A stretch of 64,000 bases of DNA from JAICYJ01 sp963797565 (GCA_963797565.1 CAWCPM010000002.1:124001-188000); one strand, 5' to 3'. Positions 36,063 through 47,077 are shown, counted from the stretch's first letter. Numbers and translations are program-made. Notes: generated by a model from the letters alone, not told the origin.

Positions 36063-38070
36063 CTAGCCGGGGAGCTGCTCGAAATCGCCGACCAGGCGCA
36101 GCGTCGACACCACGTCGGCCAGCAGCTTGAGGCGGTTCCCGCGCAGGACCGGATCCTCGGCCATCACCATCACCTGCTCGAAGTACTCGTTGATCGGCTC
36201 CACCATCAGCGCGGCAGCGTCCAGCGCCGAGGCGTAGTCGCGCCGCGCGGCGGCATCGGCGATCTCGATGTCTGCCGCCGTCAGCGCCGCGCACAGCGCC
36301 CGCTCCTCGTCCATCTCGAACAGCGACGTCCGCACCTCGGAGGCCGTCTGCTCTGCGGCCTTGGCCGTGATCCGTATGCAGCGTCCGTAGGCGTCGCGAA
36401 CGGCCGCCAGCCAGTCGGCGCCGCGCGCGTCCCGCAGCGCCCGGCAGAGGGCGGCCAGGGGCAGCGGCCCGGTCACGCCGGACCCGCGGGCGGCCCGCAT
36501 CTCGTCGACAGTCACGCCCTCCTCGGCCATCAGCGGCTCGACCCGGTCGAGCACGAAGTCGACGGCGTCGGGCACCGCCTCCAGCGGCTTGCGGCGCAGC
36601 TCGTGGCCCTGCGAGACCAGCATGTGCACCGACTCGGCCATCAGGTCGACCAGGCCCAGCTCGTAGCCGCGCTCGAGGGCGATCGCGACGATGCCGGCCG
36701 CTGCCCGGCGCAACCCGTAGGGATCGCGGCTGCCGGTGGGCTGGGCGCCCAGCGCGAACGCCACCGCCACCGTGTCGGCCTTGTCGGATACCGAGAGCAG
36801 CGCGGCCCCCTCGTCCGCCGGCAGCGCCCCGCCCGCCTCGATCGGGAGGTGGTGGTCCGCGATCGCCTCGCTCACCTCGGGCGGCTCACCGGCGTCGCGC
36901 GCGTACAGCGAACCGGCGTACCCCTGCAGGTCGGAGAACTCGGCCACCAGGCTCGATACCAGGTCGGCCTTGCACAGCTCCGCCGCCCGCGCCACGGCCT
37001 CGCGCAGCGGCGGCTCGACCTCGACCCGGTCGCACAGCTGCCGCGATATCTCGCGCACCCGCTCCGCCTTGTCGGCCAGCGAACCCGCCCCCTCCAGGAA
37101 GCTGACGCGGGGCAGCTCGGCCAGCATCGCGGCGATGCCGCGGGCCTGGTCCTTGTCGTGTGCGAAGACGGCATCCTCCAGCCGGCCGACCAGCACCTCC
37201 TCGTTTCCGGCCGCGACCACGGCGGGGTCGCCGCCATTCGCGACGAACGCGAAGCGGGCGTCGAGCCGCCCGTCACGCACGATCGGGAAGTAGCGCTGAT
37301 GCGACTGCATCGCGGTGATCGGGACGCGCTCGGGCAGCTCCAGGTAGCGCTCGTCGAACCGGCCCTCGAGCACGGTCGGCCACTCCACCAGGTGGACGAC
37401 CTCGTCCAGCTTGCCCATCGGGTCGATCCATCCACCGGCTGCGCTAAGTCCCTCGACGATCAGCTCCCGGCGCTCGGCCGCGTCGGCACGCACGTGCACG
37501 CCGCGCAGGTCGTCCAGATAGCTTGCCGCCGAGCCGACCCGGACATCGCCCAGCGAGCGATGGCCGCGCGACTCGCCGCCGCTGGCCACACCGGCCAGCT
37601 CCATCTCAACCACCTGGTCGTCGAGCTTGACCACCAGCCATCGGATCGGCCGCGAGAACCGTCCGCCCGGCCAGCGCATCGTCTTTGCGAACTGCAGGCC
37701 GGCCACGATGCGGTGCACGGCGTCCGGCACCAGCTCCGCCGCGGGCGCCGCCCGGCCGGTGCTGACGGCCCACACGAAACCCTCGCGCTGCTCAAGCTCG
37801 TCCACGGCCAGCCCGTGCTTGCGCGCGAACCCGGCCCTGGCCGCCTCGGGTGCGTCGGCACGCGGGCCGCGCTGCTGCGAGGCGACGGCATCTCGCTGCG
37901 GCGGGACGCTCGCGATCGCCACCAGGCGGCGTGGCCCGACGTGGATGCGGGAGTCGCGCGACTCCAGACCGGCCTCGGAGAGCGAGCGGGTCAGCAGCTC
38001 GGGCAGCTGCCGCTCGGCCTCCAGGCAGGCCGCCGCCGGCAGCTCCTCGCAGCCGATCTCGATCAGCAGG

Positions 38071-38078
<8 letters not shown>
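36063..38078 (-). CDS. glyS: Glycyl-tRNA synthetase beta subunit
   Basis: 671 residues. MPDLLIEIGCEELPA at the N-terminus and the conserved RPIRWLV, ITAMQSHQRYFP, GSLADKAERV and C-terminal anticodon-binding part (DVVSTLRLVGDFEQLPG) are typical. With glyQ it forms the alpha2beta2 bacterial enzyme that charges tRNA-Gly. It overlaps the glyQ stop by 8 nt. Ends 10 nt from the convergent glycerol kinase gene. Confidence 0.97.
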
Positions 38079-38928
<850 letters not shown>

Positions 38929-38937
38929 CGAGGGCGC

Positions 38938-38943
38938 AAGCTA
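38938..38943 (-). promoter_or_regulatory. -10 box TAGCTT of glyQS
   Basis: TAGCTT on the minus strand, 9 nt before the glyQ ATG, no ribosome binding site between. Confidence 0.4.
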
Positions 38944-38986
38944 TCAGACGCTTGATGACGGGCCGTGACCTGCCGATAACCGCTCC

Positions 38987-39556
38987 ATGCGACGTGGTGC
39001 GTATGCCGTTCTTCCGCTTCTGATGCTGGTGTCGGCCGCCTGCGGGTCGCCCACCGGCAAGGCGCTGGACACCAAGGTGGAGGCCGCGGTGGTGGCCCAG
39101 CAGGGCGGCCGGCAGGTCGTCTCATCGGTCGACTGCAGCGGCCAGGCGCCGCCGGCCGACACGGTCGCGGGCGGGCTGGGGACGGTGGCCGCCGACCACA
39201 CCTGCACCGTCAAGTTCAGCAACGGAATGCCCACCCAGGTGTGGGCCGTGAACGTGCTCGACCTGGGCGCCAGCCACCCCGTGCAGCTGCTCTACCGGAC
39301 GGATCACAACGGCGACGGCCAGCCGGCCGCGACCGTCGACGTGGCGAAGGCGTTCTCGGCCGAGATGGCGCTCCTGAACGGCGGGACGGCGGCCAAGGCA
39401 CACTGCAAGGCGGGCTCGCCCGCGGCACCGGCCGGTTCGACCGCGACGGCGGCGCCCGACCATGTCTGCAGCATCCGCATCCCCGGCCACGGCCGTCAGC
39501 GCTGGGCCGTGCGGATCCTGGGCAGCAACGTGCAGCTGCTGTTCCAGCTGAGTTAG
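38987..39556 (+). CDS. Lipoprotein with two DUF4333-like repeats
   Basis: 189 residues. Lipobox LVSAAC with acylated Cys19-20, following a short signal peptide (MRRGAYAVLPLLML). The mature part has two similar ~75-residue halves, each with a Cys pair (VDCS...HTCTVKF and AHCKA...HVCSIRI) and a final Q-W/V-A-V strand, which is the DUF4333 pattern. Function unknown; common on actinobacterial surfaces. It is alone on the plus strand and convergent with recO, overlapping its stop. Confidence 0.75.
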   Translation: MRRGAYAVLPLLMLVSAACGSPTGKALDTKVEAAVVAQQGGRQVVSSVDCSGQAPPADTVAGGLGTVAADHTCTVKFSNGMPTQVWAVNVLDLGASHPVQLLYRTDHNGDGQPAATVDVAKAFSAEMALLNGGTAAKAHCKAGSPAAPAGSTATAAPDHVCSIRIPGHGRQRWAVRILGSNVQLLFQLS

Positions 39557-40290
39557 GTCGGCTGAAGGGTGCGCAGGCGAAAGCCGCCGTGGTGCGCGTA
39601 GGTCTCCTCGACCACCCGCAGCGCGCCGGCCGCGGCGTCCGTCCGTAGCGCCACGGGCGCGAGCGGGCGCTCCAGCAGCCCCTCGATGGCGGTGATCGCC
39701 CCGTCCGCCAGCCGGAAGCCACCGCTTGCCACCATGCAGCCCGTGCAGACCGCGCCGCCGGCGGTCGGCGAGAACCCCGCCAGCGGGCCGGCCGACCCGC
39801 ACGACGCACACGAGTCCAGGTGCGGCAGGTAGCCCGAGAGCGCCAGCAGCTTCAGCTGGAAGGCCAGCCCGAGCCCGTCGTGCTGGGGGTCGGCGGCGCG
39901 CTCGAGCGGCCCGGAAAGCAGCTCCAGGAACCGGCACAGGCCCTCGTAGGCACGTGGATTCGGCTCGGGCTCGGCGAACAGCTTCAGCACCGCCTCCGCC
40001 CCGATCTGGCCGACCGCCAGCGCGTAGCCGTCGGCCCGCACCTGCTCCTGCGAGCTGATGATGTCGGCGCCGGAGACGGTGTGCAGCTCGCCCCGGCCCT
40101 CGTGCAGGATCAGCGCCGATCGCGTCAGCGGCTCCAGGCGCGCGCCGAACCGCGAGCCGGTCTTGCGCACGCCCTTGGCGATCGCGTTCACGCGCCCCCG
40201 CTCGAGCGTGTACAGGTGCAGCACGCGGTCGGCCTCCGAGAAACGGATCGAGCGCAGCACCACGGCGTCGGTCTTGTAGCTTCGGCCCAT
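39553..40290 (-). CDS. recO: DNA repair protein RecO
   Basis: 245 residues. N-terminal OB fold (YKTDAVVLRSIRFSEADRVLHLYT) with GVRKTGSRFGARLEP, and a C-terminal zinc domain with CASCG...CTGC (about 175-200). RecO loads RecA onto SSB-coated DNA in the RecFOR pathway. Leaderless: TACACT lies 8 nt upstream of the ATG. Confidence 0.95.
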   Translation of the reverse strand: MGRSYKTDAVVLRSIRFSEADRVLHLYTLERGRVNAIAKGVRKTGSRFGARLEPLTRSALILHEGRGELHTVSGADIISSQEQVRADGYALAVGQIGAEAVLKLFAEPEPNPRAYEGLCRFLELLSGPLERAADPQHDGLGLAFQLKLLALSGYLPHLDSCASCGSAGPLAGFSPTAGGAVCTGCMVASGGFRLADGAITAIEGLLERPLAPVALRTDAAAGALRVVEETYAHHGGFRLRTLQPT

Positions 40291-40298
40291 GCCGGTTC

Positions 40299-40304
40299 AG
40301 TGTA
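40299..40304 (-). promoter_or_regulatory. -10 box TACACT, leaderless recO
   Basis: TACACT on the minus strand, 8 nt before the recO ATG. Confidence 0.5.
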
Positions 40305-40325
40305 GGCGCGCCATTAGCCACGGGC

Positions 40326-40796
40326 CTAGGTCTCGGCGATGTCGCGCACGTCGGCGTCCGGCACGGCCGCCAGCAGGTCGTCGAGCCGCACCTCGAACAC
40401 GGCGTTGGGCGTCCCGGCGGCGCACCAGACAGTCTGGAACCGCCGCAGCGAGCTGTCCACAACCGTGTGCAGCGGCCGGTCGTGGCCGAGCGGCGGGATG
40501 CCGCCGATGGCGTAGCCGGTCTGCTCCTTCACGTCGCGGCCGCGGGCCATCGTCACTCCCTCGCCCACCCGCTCCAGGTCGATCCGCCGGTCGCCGGCGC
40601 AGAGACACAGCAGCAGATCGCCGCTCGCGTCCCGCAGCACCACCGACTTCACGATCTGGCCCAGCTCGCAGCCGACCGCTTCAGCCGCCTCCACCGCCGT
40701 GCGCGCGGACTCCGACAGCTCCTGCGCGCGCACGTCCAGGCCCGCCGCCTGCGCGCGCTCCTGGAACCTCAGGGCCGTGGGGTGCATCTCGGGCAT
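40326..40796 (-). CDS. YbaK/EbsC-type aminoacyl-tRNA deacylase
   Basis: 156 residues. The YbaK/ProX fold shows IVKSVVLRDASGDLLLCLCAGDRRIDL (Lys-containing strand, about 48-74) and the IGGIPPLGH active-site segment (about 97-105). These enzymes hydrolyse mischarged tRNAs such as Cys-tRNA-Pro. The 5' end overlaps the end of mutM by 28 nt, so it is translated from the same mRNA. Confidence 0.9.
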   Translation of the reverse strand: MPEMHPTALRFQERAQAAGLDVRAQELSESARTAVEAAEAVGCELGQIVKSVVLRDASGDLLLCLCAGDRRIDLERVGEGVTMARGRDVKEQTGYAIGGIPPLGHDRPLHTVVDSSLRRFQTVWCAAGTPNAVFEVRLDDLLAAVPDADVRDIAET

Positions 40797-41593
40797 AGGT
40801 AGGTGCCGCGCTGGGCAACGCGAGTCTTGACGATAACGGATCCGCAGCGCGGGCACGGCTCGCCGGCCCGGTCGAAGACGTTGAACCGCTCCTGCATCGA
40901 GCCGGGCGTCCCGTCCACCGACCTGTACGTGTCGATGCTCGCACCCTGCGCGTCGATCCCGCGCTCGAGCACGGCGATCACCGCGTCGTGCACTCGGGCC
41001 GCCCGCACAGCGCCCAGCCTGCCGCCCGGGGTCAGCGGGTGCACCCGTGCCTCCCACAGCGCCTCGTCGGCGTAGATGTTGCCCACGCCGGCCACCACCC
41101 GCTGGTCGAGCAGCAACGCCTTCACCGGAGCGGTGCGTCCGCGCAGCGCGGCCCGCAGCTGCGGCGCCGTCCAGACGCCGTCCAGCGGCTCCGGCCCGAC
41201 CCGGCCGCGCCAGTACTCGTCCAGCGCTCCCGCCTCGATCAACCGCATCGTCCCGAACCGCCGCTGGTCGCTGTAGAGCAGCCAGGTGCCGTCGTCCAGC
41301 TCGAACACGGCTCGCAGGTGCGGGCGTTCCGTCAGCTCCGTGACGTGATGGAACCACCCGGTCATGCGCAGGTGGCAGACCAGCGTGCGCCCGTCGTCGA
41401 GCCCGACCGCCAGGTACTTGCCGCGCCGCCCGACGCCGGTCACGACCGCCCCCAGCAGCTCGTGGGCGACCGCCATCGGATCGACCGGCGCCGTCAGGCG
41501 GCCGTCGCGGATGTCGACGCCGACCAGCTCGCGCCCGACCAGCACCTTGACCAGCCCCCGCCGCACGGTCTCCACCTCGGGCAGCTCAGGCAT
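40769..41593 (-). CDS. mutM: Formamidopyrimidine-DNA glycosylase
   Basis: 274 residues starting MPELPEVETV, in which Pro2 is the catalytic N-terminal nucleophile and Glu3 the proton shuttle. Also GRRGKYLAVGL (DNA-binding Lys, about 57), LDQRVVAGVGNIYADEALW and the C-terminal zinc finger CPRCG...CPRC (about 245-272). Excises 8-oxoguanine and FaPy from oxidised DNA; relevant for a high-GC genome. Overlaps deoA by 8 nt. Confidence 0.96.
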   Translation of the reverse strand: MPELPEVETVRRGLVKVLVGRELVGVDIRDGRLTAPVDPMAVAHELLGAVVTGVGRRGKYLAVGLDDGRTLVCHLRMTGWFHHVTELTERPHLRAVFELDDGTWLLYSDQRRFGTMRLIEAGALDEYWRGRVGPEPLDGVWTAPQLRAALRGRTAPVKALLLDQRVVAGVGNIYADEALWEARVHPLTPGGRLGAVRAARVHDAVIAVLERGIDAQGASIDTYRSVDGTPGSMQERFNVFDRAGEPCPRCGSVIVKTRVAQRGTYLCPRCTPRP

Positions 41594-42821
41594 CGACGTC
41601 TCCCAGCAGCAGCGGCTCCCGCTCGGCCGGCGCGTCGCCGATCTCGAAGCACGCGGCCACCGCATCCAGGTCGGCCTCGCCGCGGGCGTGCACCGTCGCC
41701 AGCGTCTCGCCCGCTTCGACGCGGTCGCCGCGCTTGCGGTGCACGAGGACGCCGACGGAGTGGTCGACCGCGTCGTCCTTGGTGGCACGGCCGGCCCCCA
41801 GCCGCATCACCTGCTCCCCGATGCCGCGGGCGTGACATCGCTGGACGACACCGGAGCGTGGCGCCGGCACCTCGACCACGAGCGGCGCCCGCGGCAGCGG
41901 GGCTTCAGGGTCGCCACCCTGCGCGGCCACCCAGCGCTGGTAGCGCTCGAACGCCGCACCCGAGTCAAGCGCACGGCGCACCACCGACTCGTCGCCCGCA
42001 AGCACCGTCGCCTGATGCAGGCACAGCTCCGTAATGTCGGCCGGGCCGTGGCCGCGCAGCGTGTCGACCGCCTCGGCCACCTCCAGGGCGTCGCCGACAG
42101 CGGTACCCAGCGGCTCGGACATGTTCGAGAGCAGCGCGCGCGTGTCGATGTCGTGGCCGCGGCCCAGCCGCACCATCAGGCCGGCCAGCTCGCGGGAGGC
42201 ATCCGCATCCAGCAGCAGCGAGCCCTCCCCGATCTTGACGTCGAGCAGCAGCCGCGACGCGCCGGCCGCCACCTTCTTCGACATGATGCTGGCGGCGATC
42301 AGCGGCATGCTGGAGACGGTGGCAGTGGCGTCGCGGAGCGCGTACAGGCGGCCGTCGGCCGGGGCCAGCTCCGGCGTCTGGCCGCACACCGCCACACCCA
42401 CCTGCTCCACCTGCCGGCGCATGCCCGCCAGCGACAGCGACACGCGCATGCCGGGGATCGCCTCGAGCTTGTCGAGCGTGCCGCCAGTGTGCCCCAGCCC
42501 GCGCCCGCTCATCTTGGCGACCAGCACGCCGCAGGCGGCCAGCAGCGGCGCCAGCACGAGCGTCGTCGAGTCGCCGACGCCGCCCGTCGAGTGCTTGTCG
42601 GCCACCGGCCACGGCCACGACACGCGCTGCCCCGACGCGACCATCGCGTCCAGCAACCCGCGAGTCTCGTCGTCGCTCATACCGCGCAGCACGACGGCCA
42701 TCAGGAATGCGGAGAGCTGGTAGTCGGGCACCTCGGGCGCGATCACGGCCGCGATCTCCGCACTCGACAGCTCTCCGCCGTCGCGCTTGCGCGCGATCAG
42801 CTCGGCGATGCGCCCGGCCAG
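41586..42821 (-). CDS. deoA: Pyrimidine-nucleoside (thymidine) phosphorylase, start codon uncertain
   Basis: 411 residues from a CTG that immediately follows the deoB stop (TGACTG). The conserved N-terminus RIAELIARKRDGGELSSAEI lies before the first standard start (GTG at 42746), so a start there would lose essential sequence. Later: DKHSTGGVGDSTTL (phosphate site), KMSGRGLGHTGGTLDKLEAI and MSKKVAAGA. It splits thymidine or uridine with phosphate, feeding the deoB product path. No RBS is visible; either CTG initiates or coupled reinitiation is used. Confidence 0.9.
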   Translation of the reverse strand: MAGRIAELIARKRDGGELSSAEIAAVIAPEVPDYQLSAFLMAVVLRGMSDDETRGLLDAMVASGQRVSWPWPVADKHSTGGVGDSTTLVLAPLLAACGVLVAKMSGRGLGHTGGTLDKLEAIPGMRVSLSLAGMRRQVEQVGVAVCGQTPELAPADGRLYALRDATATVSSMPLIAASIMSKKVAAGASRLLLDVKIGEGSLLLDADASRELAGLMVRLGRGHDIDTRALLSNMSEPLGTAVGDALEVAEAVDTLRGHGPADITELCLHQATVLAGDESVVRRALDSGAAFERYQRWVAAQGGDPEAPLPRAPLVVEVPAPRSGVVQRCHARGIGEQVMRLGAGRATKDDAVDHSVGVLVHRKRGDRVEAGETLATVHARGEADLDAVAACFEIGDAPAEREPLLLGDVDA

Positions 42822-43985
42822 TCAGATCACCGGAGTCCCGGGCAGGTCGGGATCGTGGCTGCCCGTGAGATGCCGCTGCACGGTGGCGCCGATGTCGGCG
42901 AAGGTGTCGCCGTCGTGGCGCCTGCCGCTGGCCGGCCTGCCCACGATGTGGGCCAGCAGCAGGCCGTGCTCGCGTGAATGGTCGGTGGACGGGGTGGTGG
43001 GATCGCAGCCATGGTCCGAGGTCAGCACCAGCAGGTCGCCGTGTCGCAGCGCGGCCATCAGCCGCGGCAGCTCATCGTCGAACTCACGGAGGCATTCGGC
43101 GAACCCGGCCGGATCGTTGCGGTGGCCCCAGATCATGTCGGTCTCGACCAGGTTGGTGAACACCAGATCGCCGTCCTCGGAATCGCGGAGCCGCGCGATC
43201 GTGCGGGCGATGCCCTGGCCGTTGGACTCGGTCGGGCTGGAGCTGTCCACATCCTGCCCGGCGAAGATGTCGGAGATCTTGCCGACCCCGTGCACCGTCA
43301 CGCCGGCCGCACGCATGCGCTGCAGGTGGTTCGGCCGCGGTGGCAGCAGCGAGAAGTCGTGGCGGCGGGGCGTGCGCACGAACGAGCCCGGCTCGCCCTC
43401 GAACGGGCGCGCGATCACCCGTCCCACGGCGAGATCTCCGGTCAGCATCTCGCGGGCGGTGCGGCAGGCCTCGTACAGCTCCTCCAGCGGCACCGTCTGC
43501 TCGTGCGCCGCCACCTGGAACACGCTGTCGGCGGACGTGTAGACGATCCAGTCGCCGGTGCGCTGCTGCTGCTCGCCCAGCCGCTCGATGATCTCGGTGC
43601 CGGAGGCGGCCACGTTCCCGATCACGCCACGGCCGGTGGCCTCGCTGAAGCGGTCGAGCAGCTCCTGCGGAAAGCCGTCGGGGAAGGTCGGAAACGGGCG
43701 CTCGGTGATGATGCCCATCATCTCCCAGTGCCCGGTGGTGGTGTCCATACCGAGGCTGCGCTCGACCAGCCGGCCCCAGACGGCCGGGGCATCCGCGCGC
43801 GGCGGGCACCCGGCCAGCGGCAGCACGTTGCCCAGCCCCAGCTGCTGCAGCGCGGGCAGGTCGAGGCCGCCGACCGCCTCGGCCACGTGTCCGAGCGTGT
43901 TCGACCCGGCCGTGCCGAACCGGTCGGCGTCGGGCAGGTCGCCGACGCCGACGGCGTCCAGCACGATCACGCAGGCTCGGGCCAT
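42822..43985 (-). CDS. deoB: Phosphopentomutase
   Basis: 387 residues from ATG (MARACVIVLDAVGVGDLPDA). Alkaline-phosphatase-superfamily metal motifs: DAVGVGDLPDA (about 10-20), MDTTTGHWEMMG (phosphorylated Thr) and TSDHGCDPTTPSTDHSREH near the C-terminus. Interconverts ribose/deoxyribose 1- and 5-phosphate in nucleoside salvage, with deoA. The upstream frame is open into the GNAT gene, but only because that gene appears frameshifted. Confidence 0.96.
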   Translation of the reverse strand: MARACVIVLDAVGVGDLPDADRFGTAGSNTLGHVAEAVGGLDLPALQQLGLGNVLPLAGCPPRADAPAVWGRLVERSLGMDTTTGHWEMMGIITERPFPTFPDGFPQELLDRFSEATGRGVIGNVAASGTEIIERLGEQQQRTGDWIVYTSADSVFQVAAHEQTVPLEELYEACRTAREMLTGDLAVGRVIARPFEGEPGSFVRTPRRHDFSLLPPRPNHLQRMRAAGVTVHGVGKISDIFAGQDVDSSSPTESNGQGIARTIARLRDSEDGDLVFTNLVETDMIWGHRNDPAGFAECLREFDDELPRLMAALRHGDLLVLTSDHGCDPTTPSTDHSREHGLLLAHIVGRPASGRRHDGDTFADIGATVQRHLTGSHDPDLPGTPVI

Positions 43986-43995
43986 CCCGGGCAAT

Positions 43996-44900
43996 CTAGA
44001 TGACTGATCGATATCTCTCGCGAGCCTGGCCGCTAGGAGCGTCAGGCTGAAGCCAGACCTTCCGCTCACGTAGCCGGATGCGAGCGACCGCCGCATCTCC
44101 CACTGCCAGTGGCCCTCGGTCTCGGACGCCAGCGAACGCAGCAGCGCTCCCGCCTCCCACCACTCCTCCGGAATCAGCGCGGGAACGCCGACCCACGCGG
44201 CCGGGAGCAGCGAGACGGCGCGGGTCGCCAGCCCCTTGCGCCGTCGTTCGGGGTCGACCGCCAGCGCGTACAGCCAGAAGTGGTCGCCGCGCCGCTTGCC
44301 GAGCAGCACGGCACGTCCGTCCAGGTGCTGTGCGGGGATGTGCGCCAGCGACTCCGTCTCCAGCTGCCAGGGCGGGTCGTTCCAGCCCCAACGCGTCAGC
44401 CTGTCGACCGCGGTCTCGGTGTCGCACTCCGCCAGCCCTCCCGAGATGCGGGCGCGGAGGCCGCGGCCCGGGCGCGCCAGCCGGTAGCCGAGCAGCCGGC
44501 GGCGCTGCTCGAAGCCGCTGCGCCGATACAGGCCGACGGCCGCGTCGTTGCCGTTCAGCACCTCCAGCGTGACGCTTCGCGCACCCGCCGCCGCCAGCGA
44601 CTCGAGCGTCTGCTCGAGCACCAGCCGTCCCAGCCCCGATCGCCGGAAAGCCGGCGCCGTGCCCTCGCCCCGGATGCTGGCGCGGTCGCCGCGCAGGGCA
44701 CCCAGGCAGAAGCTGGCAGGCGTGCCGTCGACGAACGCCACCCGCGACAGCGCCGGGTCGACGTCGGTCTCGGTCAGGTAGAAACCGAGCGACGAGGCGT
44801 CCAGCACGGCCGGCACCGGGTAGTCGGCGAAGGCAGCGTTGTGGAGGTCGGCCAGCCAGGCGACGTCCTGCGCCCGGAGCGTCCTGACCTCGGGGTTCAA
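43996..44900 (-). CDS. Tandem GNAT-family N-acetyltransferase (frameshifted near 44070)
   Basis: About 301 residues after correction. Two acetyl-CoA domains: FRRSGLGRLVLEQTLESL (about 85-102) and AVDPERRRKGLATRAVSLL (about 220-238). TTG start overlaps the xerD stop (TTGA). As read, it runs into deoB without a stop; adding one C (TACGT to TACCGT) restores the GNAT-like end RERKVWLQPDA and a stop at 43996, 11 nt before deoB. The acceptor is unknown. Confidence 0.72.
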
Positions 44901-45778
44901 GCCCGGGGGTGCGCCTTCTGGTACGCCTCGCGGACGTGCTCGACCGAGACGTGCGTGTAGACCTGCGTGGTCTCGATCGACGCGTGGCCGAGCATCTCCT
45001 GCACGCTTCGCAGGTCACAGCCGTTCTCGATCAGGTGCGTCGCGAACGAGTGGCGCAGCGTGTGCGGAGTCACGATCTTCTCGATACCGGCCTCGCGGGC
45101 GTGCTCGCGCACCAGCTGGAAGACGGCCTGGCGGGTGATGCCCTGGCCGCGATGGTTCAGGAACAGGATGTCGCCGCGCTGCATGCGGCCCAGGTAGGGC
45201 CGGCCGCGCTGCATGTAGATACGGATCGCCTCGATCGCGCGGCCACCCGTCGGCACCACCCGCTGCTTGGCGCCCTTGCCCATGCAGCGCACCAGCCCCT
45301 CCTCGAGGTCGATGTCGGACACCCGCAGGGACACCAGCTCGGACACCCGCAGCCCGGCTCCGTACATCAGCTCCAGCATGGCGCGGTCGCGGAGGCCGCG
45401 CGGAGACCCATCGGGACTGGTCACGATCGCCTCCGCCTCCTGCGGCGTCAGCGGCTCCGGCAGCCTGCGGCCCAGCCGCGGCAGCGGCACCGAGCGACCG
45501 GCATCGGGGCGGCCGCCCTCGCGGGCCCGGTACTTGAGAAAGGCGCGCACGGCCGCGAGCCGGCGCCGCACCGTTGCCGGTGACAGGCCGCGGTCCTGCA
45601 GCGCCAGAGCGTAGTCGTCCAGAACGCTCACCTCGATCTGATCCGGGTCGACGTGCTCGACGAAGTCGCCGAGGTCGATCAGGTCGCGCTTGTAGGCCTC
45701 GATCGTGTGCGGCGAGGCACCCCGTTCCAGCTGCAGGCTCGTCAGGAACTCCGCAAGTTTGGTGTCGTAGGTGCGCAT
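44897..45778 (-). CDS. xerD: Site-specific tyrosine recombinase XerD
   Basis: 293 residues. N-terminal SAM-like core-binding domain (LAEFLTSLQLERGASPHTIEAYKRDL) and catalytic domain with GLRVSEL (catalytic Arg), HTLRHSFATHL (His-x-x-Arg), LGHAS (His) and TTQVYTHV (nucleophilic Tyr, about 276). It resolves chromosome dimers at dif with XerC. A TATGCT hexamer at 45822-45827 is a possible promoter. It is followed by the TTGA-overlapping GNAT gene. Confidence 0.93.
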   Translation of the reverse strand: MRTYDTKLAEFLTSLQLERGASPHTIEAYKRDLIDLGDFVEHVDPDQIEVSVLDDYALALQDRGLSPATVRRRLAAVRAFLKYRAREGGRPDAGRSVPLPRLGRRLPEPLTPQEAEAIVTSPDGSPRGLRDRAMLELMYGAGLRVSELVSLRVSDIDLEEGLVRCMGKGAKQRVVPTGGRAIEAIRIYMQRGRPYLGRMQRGDILFLNHRGQGITRQAVFQLVREHAREAGIEKIVTPHTLRHSFATHLIENGCDLRSVQEMLGHASIETTQVYTHVSVEHVREAYQKAHPRA

Positions 45779-45870
45779 CACGTACGGGAGTTTCGTCGCG
45801 TGGACGACTATCCCTGCGTGCAGCATACGACTCCGCGCAAACCGGAACGAGTGCGCGCACCCGCGGCCGG

Positions 45871-46990
45871 TCAGGCCGGAAGCGCCACCTGATCGAGCGG
45901 CGTGTACTCCATCCCCACCGCGTCGGCCACCGGCTGGTACGTGAGCTTGCCGTCGATCACGTTGACGCCCTTGGCCAGGGCCGGATCCTCGGCGATCGCA
46001 CGGCTGACGCCCTTGTCGGCGATCGCCTCCACGTAGGGCAGGGTGACATTCGTGAGCGCACCCGTCGACGTGATCGGCACCGCCCCGGGCATGTTCGCGA
46101 CGCAGTAGTGGAGCACGCCGTCGACCACGTAGGTCGGATCGGTGTGCGTGGTCGGCCGCGAGGTCTCGAAGCAGCCGCCCTGGTCGATCGCCACGTCCAC
46201 CAGCACCGAGGCCGGCTTCATCGTGCCCAGCATCCCGCGGGTGATCAGACGCGGGGCCTTCGCGCCCGGGATCAGCACCCCGCCGATCACCAGGTCGGCC
46301 TCGGGCAGCGCCTCCTCGATAGCGTGCCGGCTGGACATCTGCAAGAGCACGGTGCGGCCCAGGCTGACGTCGAGCTCGCGCATGCGGTCGACGCTGCGCT
46401 CGAAGATGGTGACGTCGCACTGCATGCCCTGGGCGATCAGCGCCGCGTTGTACCCGACGATGCCGCCGCCCAGCACCAGCACCTTGGCCGGCAGCACGCC
46501 CGGCACGCCACCCATCAGCCGGCCACGGCCGCCGAACGGCTTCATCAGGTAGTACGCGCCGACCTGGGCGGCCAGCCGTCCGGCCACCTCGCTCATCGGT
46601 GCCAGCAGCGGCAGCCGCCGGTCGGGCGTCTCCACCGTCTCGTACGCGATCGCGGTGGCGCCGCTCTGCGACCAGGCCGCGCGTCAGCTCGGGCGCCGCC
46701 GCCAGGTGCAGGTAGGTGAACAGCACCTGGCCGGGCGACAGCTTCTGGTACTCGCCGTCCAGCGGCTCCTTCACCTTCAGCACCATCTCCGACTCGCTCC
46801 AGACCGTGTCGACATCGGCGATCGTGGCGCCGGCGGCGACGTAGTCATCGTCCGAGATGGCACTGCCCTCGCCGGCCCCGGTCTCGATCACGACCTCATG
46901 GCCGTGGGTGACCAGCTCGTGCGCGCCGGCGTTGGTCAGCGCGACCCGGTACTCGTCCTGCTTGATCTCCTTGGCTACGCCGATCTTCAT
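45871..46990 (-). CDS. ald: Alanine dehydrogenase (frameshifted near 46668)
   Basis: 372 residues after removal of one base. N-terminus MKIGVAKEIKQDEYRVALTNAGAHEL (substrate-binding Arg) and KVKEPLDGEY; then, one base out of frame, YETVETPDRRLPLLAPMSEVAGR, the NAD motif VLGGGIVGYNAA and SRHAIEEALPEADLVIG. Deleting one C (GTCGCAGAG to GTCGAGAG) restores LVESGATAIAYETVE, the family consensus. NAD-dependent L-alanine oxidation to pyruvate, important in actinobacterial redox balance. SD AGAGGA before ATG. Very likely a sequencing error, since both halves are intact. Confidence 0.92.
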
Positions 46991-47066
46991 GTGGTCATAT
47001 CCTCTTTGGATGGCGGGGACGCGGGCGCCGGAAGATCCCACGGGTCCGGGCGGGTCAAACCCGGAG

Positions 47067-47072
47067 ATTGTA
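47067..47072 (-). promoter_or_regulatory. Possible -10 box TACAAT of ald
   Basis: TACAAT on the minus strand in the 87-bp gap before ald, giving a ~70-nt leader; the -35 (TTGCCC, 19 nt away) is weak. Confidence 0.3.
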
Positions 47073-47077
47073 CGGCT

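Noticed and set aside
42822..44900. A 692-residue GNAT-phosphopentomutase fusion in one open frame
   Set aside because: The GNAT part becomes normal and stops at 43996 if one base is restored near 44070; the linker between the two domains has no domain-like sequence.
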